The translations under genes and the position numbers were made by a program. The notes under the pieces are model-generated. The model was given only the letters and a program-made list of their open reading frames with translations. It was not told the DNA's origin and ran no database searches. Positions 14,505 to 22,300 of a DNA stretch of 42,840 bases are shown piece after piece. The DNA is taken from NCBI GenBank assembly GCA_039933315.1, contig JBDTOI010000016.1, forward strand, positions 1 to 42,840, given 5' to 3'. Source of the DNA: DASXRU01 sp039933315 (GTDB lineage Bacteria; Acidobacteriota; Blastocatellia; Pyrinomonadales; Pyrinomonadaceae). Numbering within the stretch: the stretch's first letter is position 1; the number at the start of each line of letters is the position of its first letter.

Positions 14505-15530
14505 TCAGCCAAAAAGTTCGCCCTGGGGCGATGGCCGGCGAAAGGTATTGGCAAACTTTCTTGGCTCGGAGCCCACCGTCCGCTGATTGAAACCCAATCG
14601 TTGACAGTGAACCTCGAACAGGCGCTCTTGCGCTTCCCAGTACTGGCCGTGGCCGCGCATTCTTTCTCCGAAAACGCTGGAGTTAAGTTTGCCTCCCCGC
14701 GCATCGCGTATCCGGTTGAGGATGCGGTCGGCCTTTGTGGGGAGATTTTCGCGCAGTCGCTGTTCGAAATAAGGGGCCACGCTGCCGGGCAAACGCAGCA
14801 TGTTTATGAAGGCGCGACGCGCCCCGGCATCTTTTGCGCGCGTCAACAGCTCGGGTATCTCAGCGCTCAAGCCGGGAATAACAGGCGCTATGCCTATGCC
14901 CACGTCAATGCCAGCGTCAGCCAGTTCCTTCATGGCTTTGAAACGGGCGCCGGGTGACGGCGCAAACGGCTCGACCGCGCGCGCGGTGTCATAGTCAGCA
15001 AAAGGAATCGAAATGAAAACCGAAAGGCTGGCGTCACGGGCAATCTGTTGCAGGATGTCTATGTCCCTGCGAATCAAAGCGGACTTGGTGATTACGCCGA
15101 TGGGATTGCGGAATTCGAGGCAGACCTCAAGGCACCTGCGCGTAAGTTTGTAATTGGCTTCGAGCGGAACGTAGGGATCGGAAGTGAAGGAAAACATGAT
15201 TATGTCGCCCTTCCATGATCGCTTTCCCAACTCCTGCCGCAATAACTCTGGCGCCCGAACTTTAGCTATGATCTTGCGTTCAAAGTCCGTGCCTGCTCCG
15301 TAGCCCAGGTACTCGTGCGTTGGGCGACTGAAACAATAAGTACACCCGTGGCTGCATCCGCGATAGCAGTTGACCGTGTAATCAAAGCCCACGTCCGGAC
15401 TATCGTTATGCGTGATGATTGAGCGCGTCTCGGTCTCTTCGAAGACCTCGATCTTGGCAGCCGGTGGCTCTCCAATCCATTCGACGGAATGAGAAAGCCA
15501 TGGATTTGGCGGATTAGTGATGTAACGCAT
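14505..15530 (-). CDS. Radical SAM protein, PA0069/SplB-like family
   Basis: Iron-sulfur enzyme that generates a 5'-deoxyadenosyl radical from SAM; this group, with its N-terminal extension and NCYRGCSHGCTYCF motif, resembles the PA0069 family of radical SAM proteins related to spore photoproduct lyase-like enzymes. The 341-residue product has C59-x3-C63-x2-C66 as cluster ligands, with an extra C55 just before. Other features are FSFTSDPYVPLE (about 115-126), VITKSALIRRDID (about 146-158), and IAPVIPGLS. ATG 15530 is chosen because it gives a typical N-terminus (MRYITNPPNPW...); the in-frame ATG at 15572 adds 14 unlike residues. The physiological reaction is not established. Confidence 0.9.
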   Translation of the reverse strand: MRYITNPPNPWLSHSVEWIGEPPAAKIEVFEETETRSIITHNDSPDVGFDYTVNCYRGCSHGCTYCFSRPTHEYLGYGAGTDFERKIIAKVRAPELLRQELGKRSWKGDIIMFSFTSDPYVPLEANYKLTRRCLEVCLEFRNPIGVITKSALIRRDIDILQQIARDASLSVFISIPFADYDTARAVEPFAPSPGARFKAMKELADAGIDVGIGIAPVIPGLSAEIPELLTRAKDAGARRAFINMLRLPGSVAPYFEQRLRENLPTKADRILNRIRDARGGKLNSSVFGERMRGHGQYWEAQERLFEVHCQRLGFNQRTVGSEPRKFANTFRRPSPQGELFG

Positions 15531-15607
15531 AACGTGGCCTAGCTGTGAAACAGTGTACCGCGGCCACGACACGATTGCCAGTAATTGGTGCGAAGGTAAG
15601 CGGGAAG

Positions 15608-15829
15608 TTATGAGGAACCGCGGGGGACCATCGATTCAATGCTGTGCAAGAGTACGTAGACAGGGTCCTCTTCGCCGGTCGCACTCTTCATTTTCAATGC
15701 TACGTAGTCGTTGGTTACGTCGGCGATCACGCCTTCGTACACGCCACCGGAAACGGTCTTAATGTCGATGGTCTGTCCGCGAAAGCGTATCAGGAGATTT
15801 TCGACGTGTTGCAAGCTCATTTTTGACAT
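15608..15829 (-). CDS. Small Sm-like (DUF2642/Hfq-like fold) protein
   Basis: Single-domain 73-residue protein whose pattern matches the Sm fold: a short helix (MSKMSLQHVENLLIRF), then five strands with the signature GQTIDIKTVSGGVYEGVIADVTNDYVALKM and ending YVLLHSIESMVP. The GGVYEG-V-V-DYVAL pattern is the Sm1 motif, and HSIESM aligns with the end of Sm2. It is not recognisably Hfq itself (no YKHA) and may be a bacterial Sm-like protein of unknown role. AAGGG lies 8 nt before ATG 15829. Between radical SAM and VOC genes, all on the same strand. RNA binding is inferred from the fold only. Confidence 0.65.
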   Translation of the reverse strand: MSKMSLQHVENLLIRFRGQTIDIKTVSGGVYEGVIADVTNDYVALKMKSATGEEDPVYVLLHSIESMVPRGSS

Positions 15830-15920
15830 TTGATTTGCCCTTAGGAGCGCCCGGGGTTATTGGATTCAGTGGCTACTGCGATTAGCGTTTATTGGAGTGT
15901 CATTTGCTGTCCTGGATCCG

Positions 15921-15934
15921 CAGACTAAAGTCTG
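15921..15934. repeat. Palindromic intergenic element CAGACTAAAGTCTG
   Basis: A 14-bp palindrome in the gap between the VOC and Sm-like genes, inside CCGCAGACTAAAGTCTGTGC. A partial copy (ACAGACTAAAG) appears near 29280, suggesting a dispersed repeat family. Confidence 0.5.
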
Positions 15935-15940
15935 TGCCAC

Positions 15941-16342
15941 TTAGGGCTGCTCTTGCCAGGTTACGAAAAAGAGCCGGTAGCCGTCAGGATCCTGCAAAGT
16001 AATGAAACGACCTCCCCATCCCTCGTCTTGAGGCGGTCCAACAACCAGATCCTTGCCTTCCAGTCTTTCGTGGTAGGCGTCCACATCGGAAACGCCGATC
16101 ACAAAGTGAACACCGCGGCCGCGCTTAAGCATTGTCTCCAGTTGCTGCACCACGGTGACCCTTAAAGCCCCGCCGCGCAATGTTGCCATCGGCGGATCGG
16201 AATCATGATTGTGCGATTCCAGCTCGAACCCGAGCTGGTCGCGATAGAAGGCAATAGACTCCTCCAGGACATTGACCTCGAGAAATAAGAGATCGAGTCC
16301 GCTGACCATCGCGGTCGCTTCTGCTTCCTTGTTAGACGACAT
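15941..16342 (-). CDS. VOC superfamily (glyoxalase/bleomycin resistance-like) protein
   Basis: Member of the vicinal-oxygen-chelate fold: metal-dependent isomerases, dioxygenases or resistance proteins. The 133-residue product has the bab-bab pattern with FLEVNVLEESIAFYRDQLGFELE (about 15-37), RVTVVQQLE, GRGVHFVIGVSDVDAYHERL (about 74-93) and ITLQDPDGYRLFFV. A possible metal ligand set is E/H/E-like but not certain. The ATG at 16342 overlaps the last 11 bases of the DnaJ gene, suggesting translational coupling; ATG 16309 is an alternative start that would remove the overlap. Substrate unknown. Confidence 0.8.
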   Translation of the reverse strand: MSSNKEAEATAMVSGLDLLFLEVNVLEESIAFYRDQLGFELESHNHDSDPPMATLRGGALRVTVVQQLETMLKRGRGVHFVIGVSDVDAYHERLEGKDLVVGPPQDEGWGGRFITLQDPDGYRLFFVTWQEQP

Positions 16343-16886
16343 CGAGAATCCAGTAGATCACGTAGGCTCCGCCACACACTCCAGCCCAAAACACCGCCTC
16401 CTGCGCGAGTCTGAATCGCCGGGCTGGATGGCCTTTCGCCAGTGACCCGCGAAAGGCATTTAAGGCAGCATGAGCCATGAAGATGCCGAAGACAATCACG
16501 AAAGCTGAAAGGATTGCGAGCGGCCAAAGAAACCAAATCCATTGAAAGCGCACCAGGAACAGCATGAAGAATCCCACCACCAGGCACAACATTGCGCTGA
16601 CGCTCAGACCGTAAGCTCCCACGTCCCTGGCCGGGGGCGAAAAATTAACTGCCGCAACCGCTGCTCGCGGCCGCCGCCGTTTTAGGTCATAAGCGTTCCG
16701 GGTCGTATCATCATGTAGGATCTGGTATGCCTCGTTCAGCGCCTTCATATCGTCTTCGCTGCCGCCGCGATCGGGATGACGCTTTACTGCCTGCCGCTTA
16801 TAGAGACGCTCGATATCGCTTTTCGTCGAGCTTTCAACGGCGCCGAGTATCGCGTAGTAATCCCTGGAGGAATCGAAGGCCTTCAT
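16332..16886 (-). CDS. Membrane-anchored DnaJ-domain protein
   Basis: J-domain co-chaperone-type protein that would stimulate an Hsp70 near a membrane. The 184-residue product has a J domain at about 8-70 with the essential HPD at 37-39 (AVKRHPDRGG) and a typical helix IV region (NEAYQILHDDTTRNAYD). A short Arg-rich linker follows, then two hydrophobic segments (about 91-115 and 119-140) and a third near the C-terminus, so the J domain should face the cytoplasm at the membrane. No G/F or zinc finger is present, so it is a class III J protein. Its partner is unknown. It overlaps the VOC gene. Confidence 0.9.
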   Translation of the reverse strand: MKAFDSSRDYYAILGAVESSTKSDIERLYKRQAVKRHPDRGGSEDDMKALNEAYQILHDDTTRNAYDLKRRRPRAAVAAVNFSPPARDVGAYGLSVSAMLCLVVGFFMLFLVRFQWIWFLWPLAILSAFVIVFGIFMAHAALNAFRGSLAKGHPARRFRLAQEAVFWAGVCGGAYVIYWILDVV

Positions 16887-16945
16887 GTTTGTGGGATTTT
16901 AGGTGCGCTAAACTGGTTTTGCAATGAAGACCCGAGGTGGGCAGT

Positions 16946-17051
16946 TTAGCCGCGGATTAACGCGGATCTTCAAAAACCTGAAAAAGCTCACGGCCAAAAT
17001 GTTTGCCTTCTTTCCTCTCATCCGTGTTCATCCGCGTAAATCTGCGACTAA
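16946..17051. repeat. 22-bp imperfect inverted repeat (dispersed intergenic family)
   Basis: Arms at 16946-16967 and 17030-17051 match at 19 of 22 positions in inverted orientation; the core is GCGGATTAACGCGGAT / ATCCGCGTAAATCTGC. An extra half copy (ATCCGTGTTC) precedes the right arm. It fills the gap between the DnaJ gene and the next plus-strand gene. No transposase is nearby, so it looks like a non-autonomous or processed intergenic element. Confidence 0.7.
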
Positions 17052-17119
17052 ATGTTCTGCCGATTAGACCAACTGTCTGTGTTAATCTTGACACCTAAAC
17101 CACTCTGGGAGGTTGCGAA

Positions 17120-17470
17120 TTGAGCCAGCAGTTTTCCGCCGGAGACGATCTCATTTTTCAACTCGAAAGCGGGTTCGGTCTGCTGCGTGTGGTGGCAGTC
17201 GAACCTGATCAGGGCGTGTGGCATTTGATGGCCTACGAAGATTTGTTCCCTGATGTCGAATCCGCAGAACGCGCGCTGGCTGAACCGGACAGACTGCGCG
17301 TGCGCAAAGGCCACATGGCCTTAACCAATCGCGCTTTTGAACGAACGCCGGCGGCCAGATTAGGTAACCGGCCGGTCACGGCGGAGGAACTTGCTGACTA
17401 TCAAAACTGGGTCGACAATCGCCGCGAGGTCTCTGATCGCTCGGCACTGCTCATGTTGGGAATGAGATAA
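17120..17470 (+). CDS. Uncharacterised soluble protein (116 aa)
   Basis: Not recognised. TTG start with GGGAGG at 17105-17110. The protein is acidic, soluble and without signal or membrane segments. An N-terminal beta-rich part (FSAGDDLIFQLESGFGLLRVVAVE, about 4-28) is followed by a basic middle and a C-terminal helix (TAEELADYQNWVDNRREVSDRS). Cys is absent. It sits between two inverted-repeat elements and upstream of the M1 peptidase; no function is assigned. Confidence 0.65.
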   Translation: MSQQFSAGDDLIFQLESGFGLLRVVAVEPDQGVWHLMAYEDLFPDVESAERALAEPDRLRVRKGHMALTNRAFERTPAARLGNRPVTAEELADYQNWVDNRREVSDRSALLMLGMR

Positions 17471-17486
17471 GCCGGAACTTTCTTTC

Positions 17487-17586
17487 GACAGGATTTACAG
17501 GATTTACGGGATGGGAGTCAGAGAGCCGAACAGGCAGCCATTGGTTCAAAGTTATTGGAATTCTTGTAAATCGTGTTAATCCTGTC
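17487..17586. repeat. 26-bp imperfect inverted repeat (GACAGGATT... family)
   Basis: Arms 17487-17512 and 17561-17586 match at 21 of 26 positions, core GACAGGATTTACAGGATTTAC. A single arm of the same family recurs at 38761-38779. It lies in the gap between the 116-aa ORF and the M1 peptidase, overlapping the first codons of the longest possible peptidase frame, which argues for the later start. Confidence 0.7.
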
Positions 17587-17635
17587 TGGCTTTGTGTATT
17601 TGATTTTATTGACCACCGTGGCAGGATCACAGCGA

Positions 17636-19300
17636 ATGCGTAGCCTGTTCAAGCGACCACTTTTCAAAGCGAGAGGATCCGGTCTCGCCCCGCTTTTTAT
17701 TCTCCCTCTTTTCGCGTTTCTGCCCCTCAACGTTAGCAGCCAACGGCGCGAACGCCTCATCGACACCTGGAAGCCCCTGCACTACGAGGTAAAAATAGCG
17801 CTGAACGATCAGCTGAGCGAAATTACCAGCGCCGTCACGAAGGTTCAGGTGGTAATCCTAAAGAACAACGTCAGCACCATTGACCTGGATTTTGGCGATC
17901 TAACGATTAATGCAGTAAAGGTAGGCGGCGTGGCGGCGCAGTTTGAAAGAAAGCCCGAGCGACTTAATGTGCTGCTGGCTGCGCCGGCAATGAGGGGCGA
18001 CAAACTTGATATCAACGTCAATTACCACGGGCGACCTAAAGACGGTCTGGTGTTAACTACGGATCGTGAGGGTAAACCTTCGGCGACCGGTGACAACTGG
18101 CCCAATCGAGTGCATCACTGGATTCCCTCTTTGGACCATCCTTCCGCAAAGGCCACAGTTACCTTTACCGTAACGGCGCCGGCGCGTGACCTCGTCGTTG
18201 CAAACGGCGCTTTCGCAGGTTCAACTTCAGAATCAGCAACTACACGCACCTGGACATTCAACGAAACTCGTCCTATTCCACCCTACTGCATGGTCATCGT
18301 TGTAAACGAAGGAGCCAGGATCGATGTCCCTGGCGCGGTTACGCCACTTTCCTATTATGTCCCCCAGCTCGATCGGGCCTATGCGATAAAAGGGTTCGCT
18401 CCGGCGCCACAGTCCCTCTCTCTTTTCAGCCAGATCGTAGGGCCTTATCCCTATGAGAAACTCGCGATGATCGTCGGGGCGACACGCTTTGGGGGTATGG
18501 AGAACTCCAGCGCCATCGTCTTTAGCAGCAACGTATTTGTGCCGAATCCCAAGGCGAGATTAAGTGAGAAGTATGGAATCCCTGTGGGTATCGTCGACGT
18601 TGTGGCGCACGAGATTGCCCACCAGTGGTTCGGTGATTCGGTCACTGAAGCCACCTGGGCTGACCTTTGGTTGAGCGAAGGCTTTGCCACTTACTACGCC
18701 GGAGTGTTTATCCAGCGTTACGAGAGCGAAGAAGCGTTCCAACGCTACATGAGTCAAGCAGCCGAGACTTACCTGGCGTACTGGAAGAGAAACCCCACCC
18801 CGATTTTCGACCGCAACACAGAGGACCTGTTCAAGTTATTGAATGGGAACAACTATCAAAAGGGCGCCTGGGTACTCCATATGCTGCGCAGCCGGCTTGG
18901 AGACGACGCGTTTTTCCGCGGAGTGCGCGACTACTACAACTCTCATCGCGACAGCATAGCCACCAGCGAGGATTTGCGCATGGCGTTGGAAAGGGCTTCC
19001 GGGAAGAAACTAAAGGTGTTTTTTGACCGCTGGATTTACGGCAGCGGCCATCCGGTTTACGAGTTGTCGTCCACGCAGGCGCGTGCCGGCTCCCTGACCT
19101 TGGTTCTGAAGCAGGTACAGGTGGCTGAGGCTTTTCTTGACCCGGTAATAATTGAAGTAACGGCGGGCGAGACAAAGAAGCGCCTGACAATGCGTCCCAG
19201 GAACAAGTTGGAAACGCTATCCCTAAAAATTAAGGGAAGCCCGACTACAATCGTGGTTGACCCGGACGGAAATCTGCTGAAGGAAGTCGTGAGCAAATAA
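17636..19300 (+). CDS. M1 family metallopeptidase (aminopeptidase N-like), secreted
   Basis: Zinc aminopeptidase that removes N-terminal residues from peptides, probably exported. From ATG 17636 the product has 554 residues: a signal region (about 1-37), an N-terminal beta domain (about 40-240), and a thermolysin-like catalytic domain. GGMEN (286-290) is the GAMEN-type substrate site. Zinc ligands are H325 and H329 in HEIAHQ, with catalytic E326, and E348 in WLSEGFATYY, spaced exactly as in the family. The C-terminal ERAP1-type domain seen in longer aminopeptidases is absent or very short. The frame is open from 17573, but the earlier ATG is within the inverted repeat; a GTG at 17621 is another option. 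Convergent with the 1910-aa gene, only 2 bp apart. Confidence 0.92.
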   Translation: MRSLFKRPLFKARGSGLAPLFILPLFAFLPLNVSSQRRERLIDTWKPLHYEVKIALNDQLSEITSAVTKVQVVILKNNVSTIDLDFGDLTINAVKVGGVAAQFERKPERLNVLLAAPAMRGDKLDINVNYHGRPKDGLVLTTDREGKPSATGDNWPNRVHHWIPSLDHPSAKATVTFTVTAPARDLVVANGAFAGSTSESATTRTWTFNETRPIPPYCMVIVVNEGARIDVPGAVTPLSYYVPQLDRAYAIKGFAPAPQSLSLFSQIVGPYPYEKLAMIVGATRFGGMENSSAIVFSSNVFVPNPKARLSEKYGIPVGIVDVVAHEIAHQWFGDSVTEATWADLWLSEGFATYYAGVFIQRYESEEAFQRYMSQAAETYLAYWKRNPTPIFDRNTEDLFKLLNGNNYQKGAWVLHMLRSRLGDDAFFRGVRDYYNSHRDSIATSEDLRMALERASGKKLKVFFDRWIYGSGHPVYELSSTQARAGSLTLVLKQVQVAEAFLDPVIIEVTAGETKKRLTMRPRNKLETLSLKIKGSPTTIVVDPDGNLLKEVVSK

Positions 19301-19302
19301 GG

Positions 19303-22300
19303 TCAATGTACGCCGCTGCACTCAGCGTTTGTTCGCGTGATGACGGGACTGAATCGCAACTGATACTCGGCTGAAGTAATAAAAGAGCAGACCATTCCCC
19401 GGTAATTGTTGGGCTCTCGATTATTCAATACATCCAACCAGAAGAGATAACCTCCCGGGTCAGTGTTCCGTCTGAGGTAACCGAAGTACTCCATCAATAC
19501 GAATGATTCATTGAAGACCGCCTGGGTAAATGCTGGTTCATTAATCACGTGGTCAATGGTAAGCGCGCGGCACGTTTGCAATGATGGCGCCGATGCGGCG
19601 CAATTGTCCCATTCCTGAATAAGCCCGCTGCGCAAGGTCGTAAGATCGACGCCGGAACTGTCCTTTACGGTCTGAAGCAAGGGATCGATGAAACTTGCCT
19701 GGGCCAGGTTGGCAGGATACCTGCTCGTGAATTCAGGCCGACCAATGAAGTCTGACAGGAGACTTGTCTTCAGCGCCGGCAAATTAGAACCGCCGATCAG
19801 TTTGCTGCGATCCAGGGTGAATTCGGAATAGTTAGGCTGACGCCCCAGGGTACCTTTGTATAACCCGAAGACGAAGTTGCCGGTTTGCTGAAACTCGAGC
19901 GAAAAGAAGAAAGAGGCCGAGACGCTAATGCGCTGATCATTCACGCAAGCGACATCGCTGCCGCACTTTGTTATCTCGTTCGTCCAATACGCCAGCCCAC
20001 CGGGATCCGGCTCGCGATTGAGAAAATCGAGATAATGTTGCCGCACGAAGAACTGGGCGTCGTCCAGCGGATTAGACATTGCCGGCGTGATGTCATTATC
20101 GATTATTGTTAGCGTGACTGCGCCCGGGCTTGCCACGAAAGTGCCGCTGCCGGGATTACTGAGGATTACTTTGACGGTCTCCGGGCCTTCAACATACACA
20201 TCGTCAACCAGCGGGATGGTAAAAGTCTTCAACGTCTGACCGGCCGCGAAGGGCAATGTTCCTGCACTCGTAATGTAATCCGTGCGGTTCGTAGCTGAGC
20301 CATCGCTGGTTCGATAATCAACGGTCGCCGGGTTTGATGTGTTGCCGATTCTGCTCACGGAAATGGTAGCGCCACCACCGCCTTCGTTAACGCTGAAGCT
20401 TGACGCGCTGAACTGCATACTGCCGGCTGCTGCCGATGATTGGAACTGGCCTCTTATTTCCCCGTTGCCGAAGGTGTTGCTGTGAACATTGGCGTACCAG
20501 AGTCCATTCTGCAGGTCCGAAACCTGCGACGGTGTCAGATTGATCTGAAAATCACTGAACTGCCCCAGCGGCAATGGGAACAGAATGGCGGCGTTGCTGC
20601 CGGCTGCCGCGGGTCCATGGATGTGCGCGGCGGTTTCAGCACTTGAAAGGCCGCTAAAGTTCAGCGAGACCCGCGCTGTCGTCTGATCCGAATTCAGAAG
20701 AATTGTAGCCGTTCCTGTCGCTGTAGAGTTAGTCGGCGGCACTTCCTGCGCGCCATTTAATGTTGCCACGAAGAGCGAAGGCGGTGCGCCTGAAATCTCG
20801 TACACCGCTCCATTCGTATTTGAAACTACGAAAAGATTGCCGTTGGTCCCGGTTTGAATGTCCGTAGTGATGCCAAAGTCTCTACCAATCAAAAGACTCT
20901 CGCTTTCCGCTATATCGAACTTGTCGAGATTATCGGCGACCAGATCAGACAGGCGCGAGTCAGTAAACAACAAATGCTGCCGGTCCGGGGTTAGTTTCAT
21001 TCGGAAAAGATACCCGCCGGAGAGGAACGTCCGCGATGCGCCCACGAAAAGATCGCCTTCGTATTGCGCGCCAAACGCGCGCCCTCTGAGAAACCCGATC
21101 GGAGATGGCGCGACTGCGTACTTCCAACTAAATTCCGGATCGGTGTACTGCGAGCCCGGTAAGTTATAAAGCCGAGACATCGCCGCAGCAGGAGTGTCTG
21201 CTATTAATGATGGCGGCCAACGTAGTTGCTGCAGGGTTCCCAGGCCGTAGGTTGTCTCTATTTGCTTGTACTGGGCGATGCGGTTGACCGGGCCGATCAC
21301 CTGTATCCAACCGCCGTTGAATCCGGGACCAACGCGATTAATCTCATCAAAAGCATCGTCACCGTTCTCTTCAGTCCAGAGGTTGGTTGACAGCGGATCG
21401 AAGGCCATTCCGAAACTATTCCGCACACCGTAGGCATAAATCTTTTTCGCGTTAGCAGCAGCCTCGCCCGTCAGTCCGGTGTTCGCATTGAAGAAGGGAT
21501 TGTCGCCAGGCGTCGTGCCATCATCGTTCAGGCGAATGATGACTCCGGTGAGGTGGGCATTGTCTGGTTCCGGTCCGCCGTACTGATCGTCGGGGACGGG
21601 CCCACCGCTGGTGATGTTCTGCAAAAGACCGCGGCGGCCATTGTCGCCAATGATGAGATAGAGCTTGCCATCGAGTCCAAAGCGAATGACGCCGCCATTG
21701 TGGTTACCGCGCAACGGCTGGCCGGGATCGGCCTGGTAGGCCCGCAGTTTTATCATATTGCGGTCGAACGCCAGCGTGGATCCGTTCCAAACAAAACGAT
21801 CGACGCTGTTGCCAAGTAACGGTACGTCGGCGAGGATGCTGGAGTCCGCTCCGGTATTGCTCTCCGTCCAATACAAATAAACAAAACCAGTGTTGGCAAA
21901 GTTGGGATGTAGAGCGATGCCCAGCAAACCGCGTTCGGAGGCGCTGTTTACGGCAAGGTCCAAAACGGTGCTTTGAAGGGCGCCATTGAGAACTCGCTTC
22001 ACTCTTCCAGTGTCTTTTTCAAGTACCAGGAAATCATTCTTGCCGATAAAGGCCATACTGGTTGGCTGGCTCAAGCCGTTAATAACGGTCTGGACGGAGA
22101 GATTTGAATCCAGCATCGATGGTCCACTAGCCTGGGTCGTTACATTTGTAACGATTGTGGAAGAGTTATTGCTGGTATCAGGATCGGTCTCGCTGGCGTT
22201 CACGGTTGCGGTATTCGTTAACTGCGCTGTTGATTGAGGCACGACGGCAATGTTCACAGTTGCGGAATTGCCGGTCGCCAGACTCCCCAAACTGCACGTG

